The notes under the pieces were generated by a model. The model saw nothing but the letters and a program-made list of their open reading frames with translations, did not search any database and was not told the origin of the DNA. A stretch of 64,000 nucleotides of DNA from Paenalicyclobacillus ferrooxydans (GTDB lineage: Bacteria > Bacillota > Bacilli > Alicyclobacillales > Alicyclobacillaceae): positions 1 through 64,000 of the forward strand of contig NZ_LJCO01000045.1 of assembly GCF_001399675.1 (NCBI RefSeq), read 5' to 3'. Both the position numbers and the translations under genes were made by a program. Positions 1-8,701 of this stretch are shown in pieces; the first letter of the stretch is position 1, and each line of letters begins with the position of its first letter.

Positions 1-131
1 GGTTGTTCCTTTTCGTGGATTTGGACAGTACTACCTGTTCTCCATGATAAGGAACTTTTTATTTGTTCACAGAGTTAAAACACCGAATCATATGAACATT
101 ATGAATAACATTAATGCAACGCTAGTGTCCA

Positions 132-572
132 ATGATCGACGAACAGTTTGCGATGTTTCACGTGCCCGCTTCAACTCAACGAGAGGCTATCGAAACACTG
201 GTAAAGGAAGCTGCACGGCTCGGTCGTGTCCGTGATGAAAAGGTTGTCGTTGAGTCTGTCCTTCAACGCGAAGAAGAAGGCACGACCGGATTTGGAAAAG
301 GAATCGCAATTCCGCACGGGAAATCCGATGGCGTGATTGAACCCACTCTGATGTACGGAAGACTCGATACAAAGATTGATTGGAAGTCCATGGACGATGC
401 ACCGGTGGATAAGCTCTTTCTAATCCTTGTCCCGGAAAGCAGCCACGCGGAGCATTTGCAGATGCTGGCTAAACTTGCGAGAAAGCTGATGCATGACGAG
501 TTTGTCGAAGCACTCGAAGGAATTACAGAACGGAGAGCGCTGGCAGACTTTTTAAAAGCGGAACTGCAGTAG
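132..572 (+). CDS. PTS EIIA component, fructose/mannitol type
   Basis: A 146-residue protein of the EIIA-2 (fructose/mannitol/PtsN) fold. The phosphorylatable histidine is His62 in the motif IAIPHGKS, and the tail has the usual EHLQMLAKLARKL helix. EIIA takes phosphate from HPr and passes it to a IIB domain. HPr and EI follow directly, so this is a PTS operon. The membrane IIBC partner is not in the window and may lie upstream. An in-frame TAG at 123-125 fixes the N-terminus to ATG 132 or ATG 153. Neither has a clear Shine-Dalgarno site. A nitrogen-PTS regulatory role is a less likely alternative. Confidence 0.85.
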   Translation: MIDEQFAMFHVPASTQREAIETLVKEAARLGRVRDEKVVVESVLQREEEGTTGFGKGIAIPHGKSDGVIEPTLMYGRLDTKIDWKSMDDAPVDKLFLILVPESSHAEHLQMLAKLARKLMHDEFVEALEGITERRALADFLKAELQ

Positions 573-643
573 TCCGCTTTCACGACATGAGTTCACCGAA
601 CATGAATAAAGTGAACAAGCGCATAGTGCGGGAGGTTTTCATA

Positions 644-901
644 GTGAAGGAACAAGTTGTACGCGTGGAAATTCGCGAGGGGCTTCATGCACGCCCAGCG
701 ACAGAGTTTGTGAAAACAGCGGTGAAGTTTTCTTCGGATATCAAGCTTGGTAAAGACGGGAAGTTTATCGATGCAAAAAGTATCTTAGGCCTGATGTCAA
801 TGGCGATTGCCCAGGGTCAGGAAGTCACCCTGCAGGCCACTGGCAGTGATGAAGAAAAAGCAATTGAAGCACTTGCGAAGCTGCTCACAGAGGGTGAGTA
901 A
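644..901 (+). CDS. ptsH: Phosphocarrier protein HPr
   Basis: 85 residues when started at GTG 644, which has GGGAGG 8 bases upstream; the frame stays open further upstream but without a ribosome site. HPr carries phosphate from EI to EIIA. The catalytic His15 lies in GLHARPAT. The regulatory serine is Ser46 in KSILGLMSM, the site used by HPr kinase/phosphorylase for carbon catabolite control in Firmicutes. Having both residues makes it a canonical HPr, not a Crh-like protein (Crh lacks His15). It ends one base before the EI start, so the two are translationally coupled. Confidence 0.95.
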   Translation: MKEQVVRVEIREGLHARPATEFVKTAVKFSSDIKLGKDGKFIDAKSILGLMSMAIAQGQEVTLQATGSDEEKAIEALAKLLTEGE

Positions 902-902
902 G

Positions 903-2618
903 ATGGGACAACAAAAAACAGGCGTTGCTGCTTCTCCGGGTATTGCGGTGGGCAAGGCTAAGGTGTACTCGTCCCATACAGTACACACCCCGCAATATCA
1001 AGTCGATGACACCGCGGCGGAAATTGAACGTTTCACCCGTGCCGTTTCTGCGTCAGCAGATGACCTTCTGAGCCTCGAAGCAAAGGTTTCCGCTGAACTC
1101 GGTCCGGACGAAGCGAAACTCATGGAAGCGCACCGTCTGATTCTTCAAGACCCTGAGTTCACTGGCAGCGTTACAAGCCACATTGAGACCGATGCCATTA
1201 ATGCTGAGGCCGCGCTTCGAGTCGTGTCTGACTCTCTGATTGCGTTGTTTGAGTCAATGGACAACGAATATATGCGGGGTCGGGCAGCGGATATCGCAGA
1301 CATCACATCTCGGGTGATGGCGCAACTCCTCGGGCTGGACTATGGATTTAACGCAGGCAACGACACGGATATGATTTTAGTTGCAAAAGACCTCCACCCC
1401 TCTGACACGGTGCAACTGGATCTGTCGAGAGTGAAGGGCTTTGTAACAGACGTCGGCGGCCGTACGTCGCATACGGCTATCATGGCTCGTACCCGCGGCA
1501 TTCCGGCAATTGTCGGTTTAGGAGATGTATCAGAGACTGTATCTGATGGGACACCCCTCATCGTTGACGGGAGCAATGGTCTCCTCATTGTCAATCCTTC
1601 GAATGAGGAAGTCGCAAGATACCTTGAACAGGCCCAGATTGACGCGGCACGAGCAGAACAGCTTCATGCACTCATCCACGAATCATCGGTCACGCTCGAT
1701 GGCCATCAAGTAGAGCTCGCCGCGAATATCGGTGTCCCGGGCGATGCAGTCATTGGGGTTGCTCACGGTGCTGAAGGTGTTGGCTTATTCCGATCTGAAT
1801 TCCTGTTTATGAACCGCGATTCACTGCCGAGCGAAGAAGAACAGTTCCAGGCTTATCAGGAAGCGGTCCAAACTTTGGATGGAAAACCTGTGATTATCCG
1901 TACGATGGACATCGGAGGAGACAAGTCCCTCGATTACCTTCAACTGCCTGCAGAGCTCAATCCATTTCTCGGTTATCGCGCAATTCGAATCAGCCTCGAC
2001 CGAGAGGACATGTTCAAAACTCAGCTGCGGGCCATTCTTCGCGCGAGTCATTATGGGCGGGTAAAGGTGATGTATCCGATGATAGCCACCCGTGATGAAG
2101 TGGTCGCTGCCAATGAAGTACTTGAGGCCGCAAAACAAGAGCTGCGCTCGGAAGGCATACCGTTTGATGAAGATATGGAAGTTGGTATTATGGTCGAGAT
2201 TCCTGCCGCTGCCATTGCCGCTGACCAGTTGGCTGAGGTCGTTGACTTCTTTTCGATTGGCACAAACGACCTGATTCAATACACGATGGCTTGCGACAGA
2301 ATGAACGAAAAAGTGTCCTATTTATATCAACCATACCATCCGTCGATATTGCGATTGGTGAAAATGGTCATCGATGCTGCTCATCAGCATGGCAAATGGG
2401 CCGGCATGTGCGGGGAAATGGCAGGAGACTTGAACATTGTTCCTGTCCTTGTGGGACTCGGTATTGATGAGCTGAGCATGAGTCCGCCATCGATTCTTCC
2501 TGTACGTGAACAAATCCGCCAAAGCCGTTTTGAAGACCTGCAAGAACTTGCGGCAGAAGCCTTGAGACAAAGCACCTCAGATGCCGTAAAGAACCTCGTT
2601 GTTCAGGCAACGGACTGA
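903..2618 (+). CDS. ptsI: PTS enzyme I (phosphoenolpyruvate-protein phosphotransferase)
   Basis: 571 residues, the normal EI length. It autophosphorylates from PEP and passes the phosphate to HPr. The N-terminal HPr-binding and swivelling domains carry the active His190 in GGRTSHTAIMARTRG. The C-terminal PEP-binding barrel has GVGLFRSEFLFM, the EIPAAAI segment and the GMCGEMAGD active-site loop. ATG 903 follows the HPr stop directly, with its Shine-Dalgarno GAGGGTGAG inside the end of ptsH. A longer upstream frame is an artefact overlapping ptsH. It is followed by a strong terminator. Confidence 0.96.
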   Translation: MGQQKTGVAASPGIAVGKAKVYSSHTVHTPQYQVDDTAAEIERFTRAVSASADDLLSLEAKVSAELGPDEAKLMEAHRLILQDPEFTGSVTSHIETDAINAEAALRVVSDSLIALFESMDNEYMRGRAADIADITSRVMAQLLGLDYGFNAGNDTDMILVAKDLHPSDTVQLDLSRVKGFVTDVGGRTSHTAIMARTRGIPAIVGLGDVSETVSDGTPLIVDGSNGLLIVNPSNEEVARYLEQAQIDAARAEQLHALIHESSVTLDGHQVELAANIGVPGDAVIGVAHGAEGVGLFRSEFLFMNRDSLPSEEEQFQAYQEAVQTLDGKPVIIRTMDIGGDKSLDYLQLPAELNPFLGYRAIRISLDREDMFKTQLRAILRASHYGRVKVMYPMIATRDEVVAANEVLEAAKQELRSEGIPFDEDMEVGIMVEIPAAAIAADQLAEVVDFFSIGTNDLIQYTMACDRMNEKVSYLYQPYHPSILRLVKMVIDAAHQHGKWAGMCGEMAGDLNIVPVLVGLGIDELSMSPPSILPVREQIRQSRFEDLQELAAEALRQSTSDAVKNLVVQATD

Positions 2619-2633
2619 AACTGCCGAGTTGTC

Positions 2634-2686
2634 AACTTCCTGATGGATGAGTCACCATGTGTGACCTGTTCATCAGGAAGTTTTTA
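2634..2686 (+). terminator. Rho-independent terminator after ptsI
   Basis: Perfect 12-bp arms (AACTTCCTGATG at 2634 and CATCAGGAAGTT at 2671) enclose a second inner GTCAC/GTGAC pairing and run into TTTTTA. It lies 15 bases after the ptsI stop and closes the PTS operon. Confidence 0.85.
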
Positions 2687-2774
2687 TGGTTACGAACTTA
2701 TCATTCGCGCTATATTGTCTGAATTATTGTAAGATGAAGTCGCGAGATAATTTAGCTGTTTGGGAGTGATTGTC

Positions 2775-4157
2775 GTGACCGCATCTTGGCAGGAGTACCT
2801 GGATCTCCACCAACAACGATTTATCGACGAGTTGCTTTCGTTTCTGAAAATCCCTAGTGTTTCTACTGATTCTGCTTATGCAGGAGAAGTCCGTAATGCA
2901 GCTCGTTGGATTGCCGCCCGCATGGAGCGGGCCGGCATCGAAGGCGTCCAAGTGATGGAGACAACCGGCCATCCAGTCGTCTACGGCGAGTGGTTACACG
3001 CGGAAGGACAGCCCACGCTCCTCATCTACGGACATTTCGACGTTCAGCCTGCAGACCCACTTGAGCTTTGGGTGCATCCGCCGTTTGAGCCAACGATAGA
3101 TGGCGATCTCGTTTACGCACGCGGTGCATCCGACATGAAAGGGAACGATCTGTTGCCTGTCATTGCATGCGAAGCCTTGCTTCAGACGACGGGCGCAATC
3201 CCTGTCAACGTGAAATTTTTATTTGAAGGCGAAGAGGAGATCGGCAGTGCGTCGCTCGAACCGTTCATCAGAGCGCATGAGGAAATGCTCTCTTGCGACA
3301 TGGTGGTATGCGCTGACGGCGGTGTCGGCAGTAAAGCAGCACCAGTCGTCAACGTTGGCCGACGCGGTCTCATTGGCCTCGAGGTGCAAGTAACCAGTGC
3401 AGCGACAGATCTTCACTCCGGTGGAGCAGGCGGTATTGCCCCGAACGCCATACACGCCTTAAGCCGGATTCTCGATTCCTTCCGAGACCACGAGGGACGT
3501 ATCCTCGTAGACGGATTCTACCGCGATGTTCGACCGCTGACCGAAGAGGACCGCACCGAAATCGCAAAATATCCGTTTCACGCGGAAGACTACCAGGCAA
3601 AAACCGGGATCAAGGCCTTCTTCGGAGAGCCGGAGTTCACTCCCCAAGAGAGAAACACAGCTCGTCCAACCCTTGAGATTAACGGTATTTGGGGCGGCTA
3701 TCAGGGAGAGGGGACAAAAACAGTGATCCCGCGTGAGGCGTTTGCCAAGATCACCTGCCGGCTCGTTCCTGACCAAGAACCTGAACACATTCAGCAAGTT
3801 GTGGCAGCACACATTCGCCGCTTTACACCCAAACAGGTGGACGTCACTGTGACCGCTTCTCCCGGGGACGCAGAAGCCTATGTGCTCGACCGAAACCATC
3901 CAGGTTTGGCTGCACTCGAAGAAGCACTCACCGCGGCGTCTGACGCTGCCCCCGTGCGCGTTCGTGGAGGCGGCACGGTGCCAATCACAGCCATGTTTAA
4001 GAATATACTCGGTGTAGATACAATTACCCTTGGCGCAACCCTTGGTCATGACGGTGCCCATGCACCAAATGAGCACTTCAGCTTATCAAACTTTGCCCGC
4101 ATTCAGCGTGTCTTCTGCATGCTGTTTGAGAAGATTGGAGCCGGAGTCGTCGCCTGA
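2775..4157 (+). CDS. M20 family metallopeptidase (dipeptidase-like)
   Basis: 460 residues of the M20/M25/M40 zinc peptidase family, closest in pattern to the CNDP-like dipeptidases. The first metal-binding motif is YGHFDVQP (His87, Asp89), the bridging Asp120 is in GASDMKG, and the catalytic glutamates are in EGEEEIGS (about 153-156). A dimerisation insert with DLHSGG follows and the C-terminus has HAPNE, the last zinc histidine. It probably cleaves short peptides in the cytosol; no signal peptide is visible. GTG 2775 is preferred because GGGAG sits 8 bases upstream; an earlier TTG at 2760 has no ribosome site. It converges on sat. Confidence 0.9.
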   Translation: MTASWQEYLDLHQQRFIDELLSFLKIPSVSTDSAYAGEVRNAARWIAARMERAGIEGVQVMETTGHPVVYGEWLHAEGQPTLLIYGHFDVQPADPLELWVHPPFEPTIDGDLVYARGASDMKGNDLLPVIACEALLQTTGAIPVNVKFLFEGEEEIGSASLEPFIRAHEEMLSCDMVVCADGGVGSKAAPVVNVGRRGLIGLEVQVTSAATDLHSGGAGGIAPNAIHALSRILDSFRDHEGRILVDGFYRDVRPLTEEDRTEIAKYPFHAEDYQAKTGIKAFFGEPEFTPQERNTARPTLEINGIWGGYQGEGTKTVIPREAFAKITCRLVPDQEPEHIQQVVAAHIRRFTPKQVDVTVTASPGDAEAYVLDRNHPGLAALEEALTAASDAAPVRVRGGGTVPITAMFKNILGVDTITLGATLGHDGAHAPNEHFSLSNFARIQRVFCMLFEKIGAGVVA

Positions 4158-4178
4158 CAAGCCCACTGTCGTCACGCA

Positions 4179-4208
4179 AAAAGCTGCGGCGAAAATGCCG
4201 CAGCTTTT
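4179..4208. terminator. Bidirectional terminator between convergent genes
   Basis: The 12-bp stem AAAAGCTGCGGC / GCCGCAGCTTTT has A and T tracts on both sides, so it can stop transcripts from the M20 peptidase (+) and from sat (-). Confidence 0.85.
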
Positions 4209-4230
4209 GTATGTCAGCTTTCCGTTACAA

Positions 4231-5406
4231 CTATTCGAGCACAGGTTGCTTTTCTGCCAGACCCTCAACGAGCACTTCAGCAACCTCAGGCCGTGTGAAT
4301 TTCGGAGATGGTTTTTCACCACTGCGAAGGATGGCTCTGACTTTCGTCCCGGACAAGATATACCGGTCCTCCATGCCATGAGGACAGGTCTTATCGGATG
4401 CCATGCCGTCACACTTATTGCAATAAAAACTGTTCTCGAAAAACAGCGGCTGAATGCCAAGCTCTTCTTTCGTGAAGTTCGAAAAGATTTTTTGTGCATC
4501 GTAAGTTCCGTAATAGCTGCCTACACCTGCATGGTCGCGGCCAACGACAAAATGCGTACAACCGTAGTTCTTGCGAACCATGGCGTGAAGAATGGCTTCG
4601 CGAGGGCCCGCGTAGCGCATGGCAGCCGGGTAAACGGCCATAAATACGCGCTCCGGGCGATAGTAATTCTTCAATAGCACTCGGTAACTCCGCATCCGCA
4701 CGTCGGCAGGAATGTCGTCTGCCTTGGTTTCACCAACGAGCGGATTGAAGAAGAGCCCGTCCACAATCTCCAAAGCCGATTTTTGAATGTATTCATGCGC
4801 CCGGTGAACGGGATTTCGGGTTTGGAACCCGACAACCGTCTTCCATCCGCGACGTTCGAACTCTTCGCGAGTCTGTACCGGATCGAGATAAAACTCTGCA
4901 AACTTATCCGGTTCTTTCCGATTGAGAAGCTGAATCGGGCCGGCAAGGTAATAGGGTTCTCGGTCAAACAACCGTTTGACACCCGGGTGCTCCATGTCCG
5001 TCGTACCGTAGACCGCTTCGGCTTCACGCATCTTGTCGTATTTGTAGACTTCCTGCACCTCGAGCGTGCCGTAAATAACCCCGTCTTCCCCCTGCAGTGC
5101 GACAGTCTCTCCCACTCTCAGGGTCTTCGCTGTATCCTCTGAAACAGGCAAGACCACTGGAATGCTCCATACCTCACCACTCGTCAGATGCATGGTATCA
5201 AGAATACTGTTCCAGTCCTTTTCCCCGTGAAAGCCCACCAAAGGAGAAAAGCCGCCTGTGCCAATCAATTCAAGGTCGGAGATAGACCAATTAGAAATCG
5301 TGATATGAGTTAGCTTTTGTGCCTCACGCAAAGCTTCTTCGCGCTCTGCCCCGCGCAGTTGCCTGTCGATGAGTTTTCCGCCGTGTGGTAAGATCAGTGA
5401 AGACAA
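4231..5406 (-). CDS. sat: Sulfate adenylyltransferase (ATP sulfurylase)
   Basis: 391 residues of the monofunctional Bacillus-type ATP sulfurylase, which forms adenylyl sulfate from ATP and sulfate or runs in reverse in sulfur oxidisers. Visible motifs are the substrate loop [13 protein letters not shown] with its HxxH, the [12 protein letters not shown] segment, and a zinc-like CNKC..C cluster late in the protein ([15 protein letters not shown]). Start TTG 5406 has AGGAGGG six bases upstream. No cysC, cysH or sulfate permease lies next to it. The gene stands alone, so assimilatory and dissimilatory roles cannot be separated from this window. Confidence 0.95.
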   Translation of the reverse strand: MSSLILPHGGKLIDRQLRGAEREEALREAQKLTHITISNWSISDLELIGTGGFSPLVGFHGEKDWNSILDTMHLTSGEVWSIPVVLPVSEDTAKTLRVGETVALQGEDGVIYGTLEVQEVYKYDKMREAEAVYGTTDMEHPGVKRLFDREPYYLAGPIQLLNRKEPDKFAEFYLDPVQTREEFERRGWKTVVGFQTRNPVHRAHEYIQKSALEIVDGLFFNPLVGETKADDIPADVRMRSYRVLLKNYYRPERVFMAVYPAAMRYAGPREAILHAMVRKNYGCTHFVVGRDHAGVGSYYGTYDAQKIFSNFTKEELGIQPLFFENSFYCNKCDGMASDKTCPHGMEDRYILSGTKVRAILRSGEKPSPKFTRPEVAEVLVEGLAEKQPVLE

Positions 5407-5674
5407 TGCTTTCCCTCCTGCGTTCTACAGCCCTTTGAATGATTTCTACCCTGCTTATACTAGCATTCTACGTTCAGTGGGGCACCTTTTGGCCGTACAC
5501 CTGAAGTATGGCGCCCCAAACGCTGTTCGCCTGATGGCAGAACCTCCTGGTTTCCCTCAGACCGGGTCATTCGGAGTGCCAAGGCGTCGGTCCCCTCACA
5601 GTCTAGCAAGGAATTTCATGACACGCGTGCAGATGATGTAAAGGAACTGTGGAGATAGTGTGATGACTCCGTGA
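5407..5674. other. Leader region of sat, no gene seen
   Basis: On the sat strand, a hairpin with arms GGGGCGCC and GGTGCCCC spans 5517-5479, about 75 bases upstream of the start codon. No known riboswitch core (SAM, T-box or cobalamin) is convincing here. No coding potential was seen on either strand. Confidence 0.4.
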
Positions 5675-5685
5675 ATGTCTCATCC

Positions 5686-5739
5686 TTATGTCCTAAAACA
5701 GGATTATGTCCTAAAACAGGATTATGTCCTAAAACTGGT
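5686..5739 (+). repeat. 18-bp tandem repeat, three copies
   Basis: Unit TTATGTCCTAAAACAGGA at 5686 and 5704; the third copy at 5722 ends differently. The unit is six codons long, so a short upstream reading frame starting at 5675 reads a repeated YVLKQD through it and continues past the ABC-F start. That frame lacks a good ribosome site. Confidence 0.9.
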
Positions 5740-5790
5740 GGTTAGATATACGTCGTATATCGGTTACACTGTGAAGAGGGAAAAAACCGT

Positions 5791-5831
5791 AGTCTCGCAA
5801 GGTGGTCCTCACAAAGTTGTGATGCGAGACT
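5791..5831 (+). promoter_or_regulatory. Hairpin in the leader of the ABC-F gene
   Basis: Arms AGTCTCGCA (5791) and TGCGAGACT (5823) form a 9-bp stem with an inner CACAA/TTGTG pairing. It is followed by T-rich sequence (GTTTTCGATTTT) and then the ABC-F ribosome site. This shape fits a transcription or translation attenuator; that function is inferred. Confidence 0.5.
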
Positions 5832-5867
5832 CAGTGTTTTCGATTTTCAGACAAGGGAGAACAGTGA

Positions 5868-7466
5868 ATGATTCGTGTAAAGGACCTGTCTGTCTCGTTT
5901 GGCGGACGAATATTGTTTGAGAACGTAAACCTCAGCTTTGACGAGGGTAATCGGTATGGCTTGATTGGTGCAAACGGATCGGGTAAATCTACGTTTATGA
6001 AGATTCTCGTTGGTGATTTTGAACAGTCCACAGGGACCGTGACCATTCAACCTGGCCTGCGCGTCGGAGTTCTGCGACAGGACCATTATCAGTACGATGA
6101 CTGTCGTGTGCTCGACACCGTTCTGATGGGGCATCCTGAATTATGGGAAGTGATGCAAGAACGGGAGCGGCTGTACTCCCTGCCGGAGATGTCCGAAGAG
6201 GAAGGCATGCGGGTCGGTGAACTGGAAAGTGCATTCGCAGATATGGACGGCTATTCCGCAGAGTACTTTGCTGCTGAACTGTTAGAGGGACTTGGAATTC
6301 CTGTCGAAAAGCACAATGACCTGATGAGCTCGATGATTGGCGGCTTTAAGCTGCGCGTTCTCTTAGCACAGGTGTTGTTTGGACGCCCAGACGTGTTGCT
6401 GCTCGACGAGCCCACCAACCACTTGGACCTCGATACCATCCGTTGGTTGGAATCTTTTTTGTTGCAACATAAAGGAACGATGGTTATCATCTCGCACGAC
6501 CGGCACTTTCTAAACACGGTGTGCACACACATGGTCGACGTGGATTACCAGCAGATCTCGATGTTTGCAGGAAACTATGACTTCTTTGTCGCAGCAAGCA
6601 CCTTGGCCCGCGAGCAGCTGGTCGCTGAGAACGCGAAGAACCAGGAAAAGATTGCGGAACTGCGTGAGTTTGTGGCACGTTTTTCGGCCAATAAGAGTAA
6701 AGCGAAGCAAGCCACCAGCCGACAAAAACAGATTGATAAAATCGAGATTCAGGAGATTCGCCCGTCATCGCGGGTCTCTCCGTATATCAAGTTCACCTCG
6801 AAACAGCCGCTTGGCAAACAAGTCGTTGCGCTCGAGTCTATCCATAAGTCATTCGGGGACCTGAATGTGCTGAAAGACGTGAACCTTGAAATTCACGGCG
6901 GTGAAAAAGTCGCTGTCATCGGAGTGAACGGGATCGGCAAAACAACACTCCTCAATACGATGATGGGCCAGTTAGACCCGGATGGTGGCAGCGTCACTTG
7001 GGGCCAATCGGCTGAACCGACTTACTTCACCCAGGACCACCATGACACCATCCCAAGAGATACGACGGTCTATGAGTGGCTGCGTAGTTTTGATGATCAA
7101 GCCGATCAACAGACACTGCGCAGTATCCTGGGACGGATGCTGTTCTCAAAAGATGAGGTTCACAAGTCGACTGAAGTCCTGTCTGGCGGTGAAACCGCTC
7201 GATTGATGATCGCCAAGATGCTCCTTCAGCAGGGTAACGTTTTGGTGCTCGACGAACCGACGAACCATCTGGACCTGGAGTCCATTGACGCCCTCACGCA
7301 GGCGCTGGCTGCATTCGACGGGACCGTTATCTTTGTATCCCATGCAAGGCAACTGGTCACGGACGTCGCCAATCGGATCATTGAACTGACGCCAAACGGA
7401 GTCATTGACTTCTCTGGAACCTACGACGAATACCTCGAGAAGCGTGAATCCTTACTTGGTGCGTAA
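5868..7466 (+). CDS. ABC-F family ATPase, YbiT/YkpA type
   Basis: 532 residues with two ABC domains in one soluble chain and no membrane segment, as in ABC-F translation factors. Walker A motifs are GANGSGKST and GVNGIGKTT; both Walker B segments read DEPTNHLD. The first signature is the degenerate MIGGFKLRV typical of the YbiT branch, whereas the second is a normal LSGGE. The linker between domains (about residues 240-300) is charged and helical, the P-site tRNA interaction motif of the family. The H-loop of the second domain is SHAR instead of SHDR. Start ATG 5868 has AAGGGAG upstream. It is a ribosome-associated factor; an antibiotic resistance role is less likely for this branch. Confidence 0.9.
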   Translation: MIRVKDLSVSFGGRILFENVNLSFDEGNRYGLIGANGSGKSTFMKILVGDFEQSTGTVTIQPGLRVGVLRQDHYQYDDCRVLDTVLMGHPELWEVMQERERLYSLPEMSEEEGMRVGELESAFADMDGYSAEYFAAELLEGLGIPVEKHNDLMSSMIGGFKLRVLLAQVLFGRPDVLLLDEPTNHLDLDTIRWLESFLLQHKGTMVIISHDRHFLNTVCTHMVDVDYQQISMFAGNYDFFVAASTLAREQLVAENAKNQEKIAELREFVARFSANKSKAKQATSRQKQIDKIEIQEIRPSSRVSPYIKFTSKQPLGKQVVALESIHKSFGDLNVLKDVNLEIHGGEKVAVIGVNGIGKTTLLNTMMGQLDPDGGSVTWGQSAEPTYFTQDHHDTIPRDTTVYEWLRSFDDQADQQTLRSILGRMLFSKDEVHKSTEVLSGGETARLMIAKMLLQQGNVLVLDEPTNHLDLESIDALTQALAAFDGTVIFVSHARQLVTDVANRIIELTPNGVIDFSGTYDEYLEKRESLLGA

Positions 7467-7489
7467 CCCATCATTCAGCAGAAAGCAGC

Positions 7490-7532
7490 ACGGGCACGCC
7501 GATGAACCAACCAACGGCATGCCCGTTCTTTT
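7490..7532. terminator. Terminator after the ABC-F gene
   Basis: Stem ACGGGCACGCCG / CGGCATGCCCGT with one mismatch, followed by TCTTTTA. It lies between convergent genes and follows the ABC-F stop by 24 bases. Confidence 0.75.
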
Positions 7533-7572
7533 ATCTGCAGTACTGTCTTTTGCAGCGATGATATCAAAATCC

Positions 7573-8685
7573 CTAGTGACTTAAGCCGCGGCGCATCACC
7601 GGAATGCCGATGGTCAACGCGATGACAGAGGCGATGGCGAGAACAGCGAGATCGAGCGGAAGTCCACCGGTCGACCCATACAGCAGTGTTTGACGCAGGG
7701 CGTCAAGAGAATAGGTATTCGGGATATACTCGGAGATCGCCTGCAGCCAGCCTGGAAGGTACGCAACGTCGGTGATGCCGCCGGCCAGGAAGAACAGATA
7801 GAACGACAGGGAAATTGACAATCCGCTGACACGTTCCGTTGCACGAAGGGCTGAGCCCAACAGAACCCCGATGCCAGAGCCAACAATCGCCGTCAACGTA
7901 ATGGTGACAAGTGCGAATACGCCGAGCAGCACGCTCGGTATTTGAACGATGCCTGCTGCGATGGCAACAATCAGCGCAACCCCGCCTGTGATGTCGCTTG
8001 CCACGACACCCGCCGCCACTTTGCCTAGAATCATGGTAAGTGGACGAGCAGGGGACATGAGCAGTTCCTTGACGCTGCCGGTCTCCCACTCTCTCACTGC
8101 CGCGAGACCTGCGTTTACAATCCCCGCCTGAAGAACCAACATCACGACCACGGCAATCATGTTAAATCCGACAAAACTCGCGTCTTTTGCGTGCATATCG
8201 TGCTCTTGTACCTGAATGTGCAAAGGGTTTGTACCGACCGATCCGCTGTGCAAAAACGTGTACAAAATGTCCGGCAGCGCTCGGCGCAGGTCATTGGCGG
8301 TGTCGTTGTTAAAATTCCGCACCTGCCAAGTAATGGTTGGGTGTCGACCAGCCGCGATCGCTGATGAAAAACCTTTCGGAATGACCAACACTCCGGCAAC
8401 AGAGAGGTTTTGAAATGCTGCTTCTGCTTGTGGTTTCGTTAGGACCTCTGCACGATAGAACCCATTGTAATTCTCTGCAATGGATTGTAACTTGGCCGCC
8501 GCCTGTCCCCCTGTATCCTGGTTGACGATGGCAACAGGACTGCCTGTAACGGATGCAGCCTGCAGAATCAAAACCAGCATCAGAATCAGTGCGGGCAGAA
8601 TCGTCACAGCAATGGTGGAGGGACTGCGAATCCAAGTAGCCAGGTCTTTCTTCAGAATAGCCCAGAGGCTGTAGATCTGTTCCAT
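7573..8685 (-). CDS. ABC-2 type transporter permease (second subunit)
   Basis: 370 residues with one N-terminal membrane helix (about 20-43), a long extracytoplasmic segment (about 45-175) and five C-terminal helices. This is the layout of YbhR/YbhS-type ABC-2 exporter subunits. The central ABC-2 signature EWETGSVKELLMSPARPL is present. It lies 16 bases after the other permease and shares its layout, so the pair probably forms a heterodimeric channel with the upstream ATPase. Start ATG 8685 has AAGGAGGAGGG seven bases upstream. The substrate cannot be read from sequence; drug or lipid export is the usual role. Confidence 0.85.
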   Translation of the reverse strand: MEQIYSLWAILKKDLATWIRSPSTIAVTILPALILMLVLILQAASVTGSPVAIVNQDTGGQAAAKLQSIAENYNGFYRAEVLTKPQAEAAFQNLSVAGVLVIPKGFSSAIAAGRHPTITWQVRNFNNDTANDLRRALPDILYTFLHSGSVGTNPLHIQVQEHDMHAKDASFVGFNMIAVVVMLVLQAGIVNAGLAAVREWETGSVKELLMSPARPLTMILGKVAAGVVASDITGGVALIVAIAAGIVQIPSVLLGVFALVTITLTAIVGSGIGVLLGSALRATERVSGLSISLSFYLFFLAGGITDVAYLPGWLQAISEYIPNTYSLDALRQTLLYGSTGGLPLDLAVLAIASVIALTIGIPVMRRGLSH

Positions 8686-8701
8686 GGTTTATCCCTCCTC
8701 C

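Noticed and set aside
5520-5560. B12-box-like string (CCAGGAGGTTCTGCC on minus) near sat
   Set aside because: The rest of the cobalamin aptamer core is missing and one base is extra; chance similarity is likely.
5868-7466. First ABC-F signature (MIGG) as a damaging mutation
   Set aside because: A degenerate first signature is normal for the YbiT branch of ABC-F proteins.
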